A DNA stretch of 17,722 nt from an uncultured Bacillota bacterium (GTDB lineage: Bacteria; Bacillota_I; Bacilli_A; Izemoplasmatales; UBA1188). The DNA lies in contig CALCVH010000039.1 in assembly GCA_937907585.1 (NCBI GenBank), positions 1 to 17,722 of the forward strand, written 5' to 3'. The translations under genes and the position numbers were made by a program. The notes under the pieces are model-generated. The model saw only the letters and a list, made by a program, of their open reading frames with translations. It was not told where the DNA came from and did not search any database. Below are positions 1-8,198 of this stretch, one piece after another (within the stretch, counting starts at the first letter, position 1; the number at the start of each line of letters is the position of its first letter).

Positions 1-138
1 TTCAGTAGGTTTATCAGTTTCAGCAGTTGTAGGTTTTTCTGTAGTTTTTGATTCTTCAGTTTTCTTATTACAAGCTACTACTGATAAGACAAGTCCTAAT
101 ACAACAAGTAATGTAAAAAGATTAAATGTCTTTTTCAT
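1..138 (-). CDS. Lipoprotein, N-terminus only (gene runs off the left edge)
   Basis: The first 46 codons are visible. They encode a short basic N-terminus (MKKTF), a hydrophobic stretch and a lipobox ending VVAC at about residue 22, so the product should be lipidated and anchored outside the cytoplasmic membrane. After the cysteine comes a Thr/Lys/Glu-rich linker typical of surface-tethered binding proteins. The start at 138 is supported by an AAGGAG ribosome site about 10 bases upstream. It is the last visible gene of the carbohydrate ABC transporter operon, 21 bp after the CBM9-like lipoprotein gene. A solute-binding or carbohydrate-binding protein is a fair guess from context, but the functional domain lies outside the window. 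Confidence 0.75.
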   Translation of the reverse strand, partial: MKKTFNLFTLLVVLGLVLSVVACNKKTEESKTTEKPTTAETDKPTE

Positions 139-159
139 AAAATGTTTTCTCCTTTTTAT

Positions 160-2514
160 TTATTGTTCTATTATAAAATCTATAAAATCATTTACACTTG
201 TATCAAATCTAACTATTTCATTATCGATTGTTATACAATTATATGATCCAAATAAATTACCAGTTCCATCAGTAACGTATTCAAATAATTGAATGCTTAT
301 TTTATTTGGATTTGAACCGTACTCTAATTTATATGTTTCATTGTTTAGTGTTTCAAATGAATAGAATAAAGTAATCACATCGTTTCCATCATTGTCTACT
401 GATTCACTAGAATCTACTTTTAAGTCACTGGTTAGCTTATATTCCCCTTTCCAGTTCCAATCACCATATACTTTATGATCCATTGTTCCATAGCCTATGG
501 CGTATAAATCAGTTGTTCCTACGTTGGTTTCCTTATTACCAAAGATAATTCCATAGCCCCATAGTGATTGAGTTTTATTATAAGTAATGGTTACTTTTAT
601 TCCTTTTGTTTGAGAATCTATATAATCAAATCTAACGTTTGCGTTGCCTTTTCCAAATGCATCAAAAGTATAACTAGCCTTAATGGTTTCCTTTTCAGCA
701 TAAGATATTGATCCATTTGATGATAAAACTGGATATTTAGTAAGTATTGAATCTGATCCAAATGTTAGAACACTACCATTGTCATCAACATAATATGCGA
801 ATGGACCATTTATTGTATATTCAAATGGCGCTATTTTGATATCCGTTGGAGAATCAATTCCAAGAGTTTCAAATGGAACTATAAATGTATATATTGTTTC
901 TTCTCTTGGACTATCAATTATTTCGGCTGTTACATTGAATTGACTTGGATTATAATAATTCCATTTGTAATTATAATAATCAGTCATACACATAGTTCCG
1001 AACGTATGATATAGAATAATATTTTTATTACTTCCTGTATCATAAGCTATACCAAATCCATTAGATTTAATTGAGTTTTCAAACCTTACATATAGTCCTT
1101 CATTAGTCCAACCTAAATATGTTGATACATTTTTATTCTCACCAAAATTATTATCTAACTTACTGTATTCTGGAATTAAAATATCGTATGTTGTTTTACC
1201 ATTTAAAACATCTTCTAAATAAATATCGTATTTTATAGGTACATTATCTTTTTTATTTGAAACTTCTAAAGTTTGATAATAATTATCAAATGAACATTCT
1301 ATATAATATGTATAATCACTATTAATTTTCGCGCTTACTCCATTTATTTCTATTTTTATATCATCGATATTAGATGGTGTAGTAATTTTTCCTTTAATGG
1401 TTTTTGTAAGCATATTGTTTTTTGTGATTAATTTGATATTAACAGGTACTATCCCACCATTTGCTTTACGCATCAAATCCTTGCTTATTACATAGGATTG
1501 CTTATCAACAATATGTTCACCAGTAGGATAAATAATTAAGTCATTATTACTATCAATATCATTTAGTATAAAACTACCATCAGATTGAGTTAATGTGCCC
1601 AATATATTAACTCCTTCTAGAGGTTCATTAGTTATATAATCGACTATCGATCCATTTATGTTTACATTAGGCATTTTATAATCATAGTAACTATAAAGAT
1701 TGTTATCTGACCCCCATATAATATATGAATTAGGCGTATTAAAATCTGGGGTTTGTTCCTTTATATACCAAACATCTTCTATAACGTTATTAGTGCTAGA
1801 ATATCTATTACATGAACGAAGCGCAATTCCAACAGGAGAATCAGATTTTAAGCCAAGTTCCTTATATGGGATAACCATTTCAACTACAAAACCAATTTGT
1901 TTATCATCTTCATATATTATTTTAGATTGGTAGTCGACAACTCCAGACCAAGCACCCCACATTCCTGCAGCGTTAGCTCCTCTTCTAAAACAATTATTAT
2001 TCCATGCGGTTACCATAATATAATAATCATCAGACATAGGAATGTTTGATCCATCAATTTCTGTATCTAAATTAATAAGAATATTATCTGACCAGATCGC
2101 ATCATCACCATCGCTTAATGCTTTATACGCTAAATCAGAATCTAAAACTGTAAAACCGAAATGGAATCCAACGTTTCCTCTAAACATTTTTGTGACCGCT
2201 CTTTTTGTTGAAGAATATGATGAAGGGTTTTCTACAATAGCTCCATACTCATTATTTTCAATATCACTATCATCAAATGAACCTAATGTAATCACATCAT
2301 CTTCTAGCCATCTATCTTCATCCATTATTCCATCAATAGTAATATCAGAAATAAACGCATTAGATTCAAAATCAAATGGATCATTTTGAGTATTTAAAAT
2401 TGGACTATATAAATCATAATCTATTTTTGTTTGTGTCTCAGTTTTATTACATGACGAAAGTAATAAAACAGCAAACATTATAAATAAAGTCAAATATCTA
2501 CTTAATCTTTTCAT
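160..2514 (-). CDS. Large surface lipoprotein with CBM9-like carbohydrate-binding domains
   Basis: This is a 784-residue exported protein. The N-terminus has a signal peptide with lipobox LSSC (Cys22). Residues about 45-270 look like a CBM9/DOMON-type beta-sandwich (pattern DGIMDEDRW, a central EMVIPYKELGL and a closing WGS strand). About 280-365 resembles a carboxypeptidase-regulatory-like beta domain (GSIVDYITNEPLEGV, DGSFILNDI), with a short similar segment at 369-440. A second CBM9-like unit spans about 445-605 (FIVPFETLGI) and a third, more divergent one about 610-784. No glycoside hydrolase catalytic signature was seen. It follows the MalG-like permease gene by 2 bp (TAATTATG), with its ribosome site AAAGGGG inside the permease's last codons, so translation is probably coupled. 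I infer a role in capturing a polysaccharide or oligosaccharide at the cell surface for the adjacent importer; the substrate is unknown. Confidence 0.75.
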   Translation of the reverse strand: MKRLSRYLTLFIMFAVLLLSSCNKTETQTKIDYDLYSPILNTQNDPFDFESNAFISDITIDGIMDEDRWLEDDVITLGSFDDSDIENNEYGAIVENPSSYSSTKRAVTKMFRGNVGFHFGFTVLDSDLAYKALSDGDDAIWSDNILINLDTEIDGSNIPMSDDYYIMVTAWNNNCFRRGANAAGMWGAWSGVVDYQSKIIYEDDKQIGFVVEMVIPYKELGLKSDSPVGIALRSCNRYSSTNNVIEDVWYIKEQTPDFNTPNSYIIWGSDNNLYSYYDYKMPNVNINGSIVDYITNEPLEGVNILGTLTQSDGSFILNDIDSNNDLIIYPTGEHIVDKQSYVISKDLMRKANGGIVPVNIKLITKNNMLTKTIKGKITTPSNIDDIKIEINGVSAKINSDYTYYIECSFDNYYQTLEVSNKKDNVPIKYDIYLEDVLNGKTTYDILIPEYSKLDNNFGENKNVSTYLGWTNEGLYVRFENSIKSNGFGIAYDTGSNKNIILYHTFGTMCMTDYYNYKWNYYNPSQFNVTAEIIDSPREETIYTFIVPFETLGIDSPTDIKIAPFEYTINGPFAYYVDDNGSVLTFGSDSILTKYPVLSSNGSISYAEKETIKASYTFDAFGKGNANVRFDYIDSQTKGIKVTITYNKTQSLWGYGIIFGNKETNVGTTDLYAIGYGTMDHKVYGDWNWKGEYKLTSDLKVDSSESVDNDGNDVITLFYSFETLNNETYKLEYGSNPNKISIQLFEYVTDGTGNLFGSYNCITIDNEIVRFDTSVNDFIDFIIEQ

Positions 2515-2516
2515 AA

Positions 2517-3353
2517 TTACCCCTTTATTCCTGTTATCGCTAAAGATTCAATAAAGAATTTTTGACATAAGATAAACACAATTAACATAGGTATAGAACT
2601 AATTACAGATCCAGCCATTACAATATTCATATCTATCAAATTATTTTGTTGTTGCTGCAATGATAATAATTGTAGTTGTAGAGTTCTTACTTCTAACTTA
2701 TTTAAATAAATTGAAGGAATAAAATAATCATTCCACGCTCCAACAAACGAAAATACTATTTGAGCTGACAGTGCTGGCTTAATTAATGGAATCATTATTT
2801 CTATAAATTGTCTAAAATACCCTGCACCATCAATAGTTGCTGCTTCGAATAGTTCAGTTGGAACACCATTCATATATTGAGTGAAGAAAAACATCATTAG
2901 TACTGAACCAAAGAAACATGGAATTATTAATGGCCATAACGTACCTACCAAATTTAATTTTTGCCAAATCTGGAACTGTGGTAACATTAGTGCTGCATAA
3001 GGCACCATCATACTAGATAAAAGAATCAATAAGAGTAATCTTTTTCTAGGTAATGCAAGTTTAGAAAACGCAAATGCACCTAATGCAGATACGAATGGAG
3101 ATATTGTTGTAGAAAATAAAACTATAATTAAAGTATTCTTAATTCCAATCCATAGATTTAATCTTCTAAATGCATCTACATAAGAGCTAAAATTAATGGT
3201 TTTGGGAATTATTTGTTTTGGATGTGTAGATATATCTATTCCGCTTTTAAATGATGATAACACCATCCAAATATAAGGGAATATGGTTGTGATAGATATA
3301 ACTATTAAAAGCAGGTAACTTAATGCTAAACCAATACTAATCTTCTTATTCAT
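2517..3353 (-). CDS. Carbohydrate ABC transporter permease, MalG-like
   Basis: This 278-residue inner-membrane protein has about six hydrophobic segments. The binding-protein-dependent transport EAA loop sits near residue 169 (EAATIDGAGYFRQF, then IPLIKP), which is where the ATPase docks. The N-terminal pattern (TIFPYIWMVLSSFK) and the length match the MalG/UgpE/CUT1 permease family. It should form the transmembrane channel with the MalF-like partner encoded just upstream. The stop of that gene and this start are 2 bp apart (TAATTATG), so the two are translated as a unit. Family knowledge places the substrate among oligosaccharides or other polyols; nothing in the permease itself identifies it. 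Confidence 0.92.
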   Translation of the reverse strand: MNKKISIGLALSYLLLIVISITTIFPYIWMVLSSFKSGIDISTHPKQIIPKTINFSSYVDAFRRLNLWIGIKNTLIIVLFSTTISPFVSALGAFAFSKLALPRKRLLLLILLSSMMVPYAALMLPQFQIWQKLNLVGTLWPLIIPCFFGSVLMMFFFTQYMNGVPTELFEAATIDGAGYFRQFIEIMIPLIKPALSAQIVFSFVGAWNDYFIPSIYLNKLEVRTLQLQLLSLQQQQNNLIDMNIVMAGSVISSIPMLIVFILCQKFFIESLAITGIKG

Positions 3354-3355
3354 AA

Positions 3356-4261
3356 TTACTCTTTATAAACCAGTTTATTAGATATTTTAAATTGAGCAAT
3401 TGTCACAACCATCACAACAATCGCAAACAATACAGAAGCTGCGGATGCGTATCCATATTGATAATTGTTAATGCCATTATCATAGATAAAATACACTATC
3501 GTTTGTGTCGCTTTAGTATTTGATAATAGCTGTGTATCCATAAATGATTGAAGCCCCCCAATTACAGATACTATTAATTGATAAAAAGTAATTGGCGAAA
3601 GCAAAGGAATAGTAATTGATATAAATTGCCTAAATTTAGTTGCGCCATCGATCTCTGCTGCTTCATACAACACTTTAGGAATATTTAGTATTCCAGCGAT
3701 ATAAAGTATTGTTACGCCGCCAATTCCTCCCCATATATTTTTTAAAATTATTACGAATCTTGGATAAGCGCTTCCTGAGGTTATTCCAAGCCAGTTAATG
3801 TTTTCTTTTATTATTCCTAAATTCTTAAGTAAAATATTTACTAATCCATGTGTTTCGTTAAATAGTAATTTCCAAACCAATATTATCGCTACAGACCCAG
3901 TTACCGCAGGTAAATATAAGACCGTTCTAAAAAACGTCCTACCCTTCATATTTTTTTGAGTCAGTAAGGCAGATAATCCTAAACCTAATAATAAATTGAT
4001 TGGAATAGAAAGCATCAGTATCAATGTATTAAAAATTGCATGTTTAAACCCTGTTGTTACAAAGGAACCATCAAACAATCTTTTATATACTTGAAAACTA
4101 GGAGTTGTGAATGTTCCTCTAAGTGGCATATAATCTATAAAACCATAAATAATCGCTACTATTAATGGAATTAATGTAAATATTATAAAGCCGATAAACA
4201 AAGGGCTAACAAAAACTAAAGATACTAATCTTTCTTTTCTTTTTAACTTCGATTTTCTCAT
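3356..4261 (-). CDS. Carbohydrate ABC transporter permease, MalF/UgpA-like
   Basis: This 301-residue integral membrane protein belongs to the CUT1 permease family. It has a basic N-terminus, a first membrane helix (LVFVSPLFIGFIIFTLIPL), a periplasm-like loop of the usual size, and an EAA motif near residue 199 (EAAEIDGATKFRQF, then IPLLSP). It pairs with the MalG-like gene 2 bp downstream. It follows the substrate-binding protein gene by 2 bp (TAG-GA-ATG). The ribosome site is weak and lies inside the upstream coding sequence, so translational coupling is likely. No ATP-binding subunit gene is present in the visible operon; in Bacillota a shared MsmX-type ATPase often serves several such importers. 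Confidence 0.92.
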   Translation of the reverse strand: MRKSKLKRKERLVSLVFVSPLFIGFIIFTLIPLIVAIIYGFIDYMPLRGTFTTPSFQVYKRLFDGSFVTTGFKHAIFNTLILMLSIPINLLLGLGLSALLTQKNMKGRTFFRTVLYLPAVTGSVAIILVWKLLFNETHGLVNILLKNLGIIKENINWLGITSGSAYPRFVIILKNIWGGIGGVTILYIAGILNIPKVLYEAAEIDGATKFRQFISITIPLLSPITFYQLIVSVIGGLQSFMDTQLLSNTKATQTIVYFIYDNGINNYQYGYASAASVLFAIVVMVVTIAQFKISNKLVYKE

Positions 4262-4263
4262 TC

Positions 4264-5748
4264 CTAATTTGTAATTCCAGCACTTTGATTAGATCTATCT
4301 AAATAACTTTGCATTGTAGAATTATAATCTAATATAGTTTGTCTTATTTTTGTTTTATCTTTTAATGCATAGATTTGACCTATTTCAACTTCTAAAGCAT
4401 TTAACCAAGAATTCTCAAATGTATAATAATGTGGTCTAACTTTTCCGCCGATTAAATCTTTACCACTAATATTTAAAGCATTATTTGTATCTCCATTAAA
4501 ACCATCTACAATATCGCAATATAATTCCTTATTAATTGGCCAAATTTTTGATATATTTGAAGTACTTGATAAGAATTCATTCTTATCTAATGCTAGTGAT
4601 TTGTTATTTGGAAGTAATTGTCCTCTTGTTGTTAAATCAATTTGAGCGTCTTGATTTATACTTAAATATTTCATTAATGCTAGAGATGCTGCTGGACTCT
4701 TAGAAGTTTTCGATAAAGCTAAACCAAGAGTTCCAATCCATGTAGTTGATTTCGCATTATTGTTGTTTCCGTTATAAGGAACAGGAATCAATCTATAATT
4801 CATTTTTTGTTGATAATACATAGGAGTAAGATATGGACCAACCCAACAGAAAACAGAATTATTAGATAAGAACATATTTTGCGCAGAATCTCCTGTTGAT
4901 TTCGGACATACTTTATATGTATACATTAAATCCCATAGCCATTCTATTGTCTCTATAAATTCATCAGAATTGATTTTGCTGTTCATCGCGTTCTCATCAA
5001 AATAATCAGCGTTGTTAGACCATATAGCGCTACTTAATTCATAATATGGAATCGCAAAGAATCTATCATTATTTTTTTCTTTTCCAAAATAATTTTGAAT
5101 CTTCACACAAATATCAGTAAATTCTTCCCATGTCAATGCTTTAGACGAGTCTTTAAGTTTATTGCTTTCATCTTCTGTAAGTTTTTCGTTTTTAACCATT
5201 TCATCTATCATATCAACATTGTACATTAATGTCCAAGGACCAATATCTTTTGGTAAACAATAAAGATTAGAACCTTCAGATATTCCTAATTTTTTAGTTT
5301 CTCTATTGTATGAATACCAATCTAAAGCAGTAGGCCATATAGAATTCTTTTCTTCTTCTGTTAATCCATTGCTAATAGATAATAATCTTCCTGAATCTGC
5401 CCATACTCTAAAATCATATTCTGGTAAATAGAAAACATCAGGCATAGTTCCAGATAATCTACCTGTTAAGACCGACATATAAGTTGTAGAATCCTGAGTC
5501 GTGATAGTGACAGTTATGTTTGGATATAGATCCATAAAACTATCAATAAGAGCTGAATAGTTATTAATCTCATTATCGGCTCCCCACATCATAAACTCGA
5601 TTTTATATTCTTTATTTGGATCTAACACAAACATAGAATCATCAACTACATCATTTATATCATTATTATTAGATGCGAAAAAACACCCAGATAATGTAGT
5701 GATTAGTAAAAGTAGAAATATAATTAAAATTCCTTTTCTGTTTTTCAA
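4264..5748 (-). CDS. Extracellular solute-binding lipoprotein of the sugar ABC transporter
   Basis: This 494-residue protein has a signal peptide and lipobox LSGC (Cys22), so it should be a membrane-anchored binding protein. The mature part reads as a family 1 (SBP_bac_1/MalE-like) protein: an early strand EYKIEFMMWG, the segment SFMDLYPNITVTI, then GTMPDVFYL, and a late WIGTLGLALSKTSKSPAASLALMKYL segment typical of sugar-binding proteins. The start codon is TTG at 5748, supported by an AGAGGTGAG ribosome site five bases upstream; no better ATG precedes the signal peptide. It is the first gene of the operon, read divergently from the ArsR-type regulator across a 155-bp region with palindromes. 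The ligand is presumably a carbohydrate but cannot be named. Confidence 0.9.
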   Translation of the reverse strand: MKNRKGILIIFLLLLITTLSGCFFASNNNDINDVVDDSMFVLDPNKEYKIEFMMWGADNEINNYSALIDSFMDLYPNITVTITTQDSTTYMSVLTGRLSGTMPDVFYLPEYDFRVWADSGRLLSISNGLTEEEKNSIWPTALDWYSYNRETKKLGISEGSNLYCLPKDIGPWTLMYNVDMIDEMVKNEKLTEDESNKLKDSSKALTWEEFTDICVKIQNYFGKEKNNDRFFAIPYYELSSAIWSNNADYFDENAMNSKINSDEFIETIEWLWDLMYTYKVCPKSTGDSAQNMFLSNNSVFCWVGPYLTPMYYQQKMNYRLIPVPYNGNNNNAKSTTWIGTLGLALSKTSKSPAASLALMKYLSINQDAQIDLTTRGQLLPNNKSLALDKNEFLSSTSNISKIWPINKELYCDIVDGFNGDTNNALNISGKDLIGGKVRPHYYTFENSWLNALEVEIGQIYALKDKTKIRQTILDYNSTMQSYLDRSNQSAGITN

Positions 5749-5802
5749 AATATCTCACCTCTATTTAAAGTTTACCAATATAATAAACTTTAGTAAATAT
5801 TG

Positions 5803-5860
5803 AATTTTGAAATATTCGAAAATGACTTTTAATCTTCGATAACTATCGAAATTCAAAATT
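5803..5860. promoter_or_regulatory. Nested inverted repeats between the divergent operon and its regulator
   Basis: A perfect 16-bp palindrome, TTCGATA-AC-TATCGAA, lies at 5835-5850. A wider inverted repeat, AATTTTGAA at 5803-5811 and TTCAAAATT at 5852-5860, encloses it. The pieces TTTTGAA and TCGAA recur as half-site-like units. The palindrome ends 16 bp before the regulator's extended -10 and so covers its -35 region. It is the obvious candidate operator for the ArsR-type protein acting on both transcription units. No convincing -35/-10 pair for the minus-strand operon was found; the best -10-like sequence is TATTAT around 5780-5785. Confidence 0.6.
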
Positions 5861-5865
5861 ATCTA

Positions 5866-5874
5866 TGTTATAAT
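5866..5874 (+). promoter_or_regulatory. Extended -10 promoter of the ArsR-type regulator
   Basis: TGT-TATAAT is a full extended -10 element. It lies 29 bp before the ATG at 5904, with ribosome site CAGGAG at 5892-5897. There is no good -35 hexamer; that region is occupied by the palindrome at 5835-5850, which suggests autoregulation. Confidence 0.6.
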
Positions 5875-5903
5875 AAGTCAAGACTATATATCAGGAGAAT
5901 AAT

Positions 5904-6869
5904 ATGTCATCAAATTATGAAAATATTTTAAAACAGAAAAAATTGACTTTAGACTTCAACAATCCGGATAAGATTGAAGAGCTTGCAAACGCTTTAAATT
6001 CGCCAACTAGAATCAAACTTTTAACATATCTAGCTAATAAATCATATACCGTTAACGAACTTGCGCAATTATTAAAAATATCTATATCTACTGCATCCTT
6101 TCACATAAAGTTATTAAAAGATGCAAAACTAATTAATGTTAATCATAATTCTTCAAAAAGAGGCAATGAAAAAATCATTGCGCTTGAAAAACATACAGTA
6201 GAATTATTTTTTAGTAAAATAGAAAATATTGAAGATTCAAATAAGCTTTTTAGATGCGAGATTCCAATTGGATCTTTCATCAATTTTGATATTAATGGTC
6301 CTTGCGGTATGGCAGACAGCAAAGGCGAGTTAATAGGTCCTGAAGGAAATCCTGATATTTTCTATAATTATGAAAGAATAAATGCAGAAATATTATGGTT
6401 TATTTCTGGAAGCATAAACTATTCTATTCATAATTACGAAATTAAAATGAGAGAAATTGAATCAATTGAAATTTCAATGGAACTATGTTCTGAATGTGCT
6501 AACTATAACAATAATTATAAATCTGATATATATTTTGAATTAAATAATAATTTAATTGGAACATACACCTCACTTGGAGACTATGGAGGAAGGAGAGGAA
6601 AATATACTCCATCATCATGGCCACTTGAGTCTACACAGTATGGAAAATTATTAGAAATAAGAATAGATAGTAAAGGCTGTTTCTTCAATCACACATTGAT
6701 TAATAACGGAAAAACTATTAATGATTTTAAAAATATAACATGTACAAACTATATTGATTTTAAAATTGGGGTAAATAAAAACGCCAAATATCCAGGTGGA
6801 ATAAATTTATTTGGCGCTAATTTTGGCGATTATAATCAAAACATAATATTCAATATTATATATAAGTAA
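5904..6869 (+). CDS. ArsR-type HTH regulator of sugar transport (COG4189-like)
   Basis: This 321-residue protein has an N-terminal winged helix of the ArsR type at about 25-105 (LNSPTRIKLLTYL, then the recognition segment SISTASFHIKLLKDAKLI). The C-terminal domain of about 200 residues carries motifs I associate with COG4189 regulators: GPCGMADSKGELIG (131-145), SMELCSE (191-197), GTYTSLGDYGGRRG (219-232) and a closing GGINLFGANFGDYNQNI. In that family the C-terminal domain is thought to sense a small ligand, and the genes usually sit beside sugar ABC transporters, as here. It is the only plus-strand gene in the window. Repression or activation of the importer operon through the palindromes at 5803-5860 is inference. 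An SD (CAGGAG) sits seven bases before the start. Confidence 0.85.
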   Translation: MSSNYENILKQKKLTLDFNNPDKIEELANALNSPTRIKLLTYLANKSYTVNELAQLLKISISTASFHIKLLKDAKLINVNHNSSKRGNEKIIALEKHTVELFFSKIENIEDSNKLFRCEIPIGSFINFDINGPCGMADSKGELIGPEGNPDIFYNYERINAEILWFISGSINYSIHNYEIKMREIESIEISMELCSECANYNNNYKSDIYFELNNNLIGTYTSLGDYGGRRGKYTPSSWPLESTQYGKLLEIRIDSKGCFFNHTLINNGKTINDFKNITCTNYIDFKIGVNKNAKYPGGINLFGANFGDYNQNIIFNIIYK

Positions 6870-6889
6870 AAACACATCATCAATAGAGA

Positions 6890-6979
6890 TTTACACCTTT
6901 TTGCAGGTTTTTTCATGTATCAATTTACACCTTTTTGCAAGTTTTTTCATGTATCAATTTACACCTTTTTGCAGGTTTT
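6890..6979. repeat. 34-bp direct tandem repeat, two full copies and one partial
   Basis: Copies begin at 6890, 6924 and 6958. The unit opens TTTACACCTTTTTGCA, continues RGTTTTTTCATGTATCAA, and differs between copies at a single A/G position. The third copy matches for about 22 bases and then diverges, ending 10 bp before the stop codon of the minus-strand gene at 6990. It fills the gap between two convergent genes. There are no unique spacers, so it is not a CRISPR array. A terminator or slippage-derived repeat is possible; the function is unknown. Confidence 0.9.
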
Positions 6980-6989
6980 ACATATTAAA

Positions 6990-7982
6990 CTATATGTTGT
7001 ATCTATCTAAATATTTTTTTCTATCATCGTTTTTTATGATATCAACAAAGTCTCTCCATGGAATATATTCAAAATCAAATTCTATATTTACTCCATGAGT
7101 TCTTGCGGCGCTATAAATACTATTTATCATACTGACAAAATACTTCTTTACTTCTACATAACCATATTCTTCAATTAAATATTTATCTCTAAATGATATT
7201 TCATCTTTATTTAAGAAATCTGGTTGCAACTTTTCTGTATGCCATAAAACATCAGTTAATATAACCTTTTTAACATCTTTATACTTCGCTCTTTTCTTAT
7301 TGATTATATAATCTGTTAAGAAACCAAAAGCGTAGTTAAATACTCTAAATAAATCATACGTATTATATAGAGGTTTATAATACTTCTTTTTCTTAGATTC
7401 ATACATAGAATCAGGTTTAACATTGATTCTATATAGTTCTGCGAAACTTTCAGCTATTTTTGGATCAACACTATATATTGCGTATTTTTTAGGATTGAGA
7501 TAATCTTCACTTATATCTTTAATAGGTTCTAGATTCTCCAAAAACTTACAATCTATTAAAATGATTGTTCCATCATCTGATTTCAATGTTGCGGATGAAT
7601 AAACTTCATTATTTAATACTGGATATGGATTTTCATATTTGATTTTATATTTTCCTTTAGGTAGTTTATTATTCTCTAATATCTCTGTCACATATTCATT
7701 GCCTAAAGTATTAAATAATAAAGCTGAAGAGCTTGCTATAAAAGACAATCTTTTTAATCCAAATCTATTAACTTCCATCTTCTTAGAATTTGCTTCTTCG
7801 AAGCTGATTCTATGAAGAAAATACATCTTATCTACATATAGATTATGGATATAATCTTCATAATAATATTTAATTGTTTTAGTTTTTGGATATCCATCAA
7901 CTTCTTCACAATCAAAATATAATTTATCTTGATTAGGACATTTCTTTAATAATTCATCTAGTATTTTAGCTTCAATAGACAT
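6990..7982 (-). CDS. Uncharacterised protein, possible PD-(D/E)XK (PGN_0703-like) nuclease
   Basis: I do not recognise this 330-residue soluble protein with certainty. The segment SSSALLFNTLG (84-94), followed by EVYSSATLK and ILIDCKFLEN (141-150), has the order seen in PGN_0703-like putative restriction endonucleases: a helix with S-S-x-x-L-x-F-N, then a strand, then a (D/E)-x-K strand. Here D144-C145-K146 would be the D-x-K half. A later YDLFRVFNYAFGF (about 208-220) resembles the conserved helix near the end of that family. Against this, the position where the first catalytic Asp is expected is occupied by YSSA, so the active site may be altered or the assignment wrong. The ATG is supported by GAGGTC about six bases upstream. 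No methyltransferase lies beside it. Confidence 0.4.
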   Translation of the reverse strand: MSIEAKILDELLKKCPNQDKLYFDCEEVDGYPKTKTIKYYYEDYIHNLYVDKMYFLHRISFEEANSKKMEVNRFGLKRLSFIASSSALLFNTLGNEYVTEILENNKLPKGKYKIKYENPYPVLNNEVYSSATLKSDDGTIILIDCKFLENLEPIKDISEDYLNPKKYAIYSVDPKIAESFAELYRINVKPDSMYESKKKKYYKPLYNTYDLFRVFNYAFGFLTDYIINKKRAKYKDVKKVILTDVLWHTEKLQPDFLNKDEISFRDKYLIEEYGYVEVKKYFVSMINSIYSAARTHGVNIEFDFEYIPWRDFVDIIKNDDRKKYLDRYNI

Positions 7983-8000
7983 AGTTAAGACCTCTAATAA

Positions 8001-8009
8001 ATTTTAACA
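8001..8009 (-). promoter_or_regulatory. Possible extended -10 element for the gene ending at 6990
   Basis: Read on the minus strand this is TGT-TAAAAT, an extended -10 about 18 bp upstream of the ATG at 7982. No -35 matching consensus lies 16-18 bp further upstream, so the call rests on the -10 alone. Confidence 0.35.
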
Positions 8010-8063
8010 TTATTTAATCAAAACTCACCTATTTTTAATAATAAACAATTAACCATAAAAATT

Positions 8064-8120
8064 AAAAGCGCCATACTCCTAGAAAATATTTGGTATATTT
8101 TCAATAAGTTATGCGCTTTT
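8064..8120. terminator. Nested hairpin, probable bidirectional terminator
   Basis: The outer stem is AAAAGCGC (8064-8071) with GCGCTTTT (8113-8120). Inside it an 8-bp perfect stem, GAAAATAT (8082-8089) with ATATTTTC (8095-8102), closes the five-base loop TTGGT. The A-rich left arm and T-rich right arm give each strand a GC stem followed by a T tract, as in bidirectional rho-independent terminators. It lies 79 bp after the stop of the YwaF-like gene and before the promoter of the gene ending at 6990. The inner hairpin is unusual for a plain terminator. Confidence 0.6.
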
Positions 8121-8198
8121 ATTATACTCATACCTATAATATCTATTAATTATCAAGTAAAATTGTATTTAATAATTAATTCAAATAAGATGAAGTGG

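Noticed and set aside
1700..2389. Open frames on the plus strand inside the CBM9-like gene (1700-1933 and 2042-2389)
   Set aside because: They lie antisense to a well-supported lipoprotein gene, have no ribosome site and no recognisable domain.
6890..6979. CRISPR array
   Set aside because: The repeats are directly adjacent with no unique spacers, and no cas gene is present.
6901..7098. Plus-strand frame of 65 codons over the 34-bp repeat
   Set aside because: It runs from the tandem repeat into the antisense of the gene ending at 6990 and its product is only a translated repeat.
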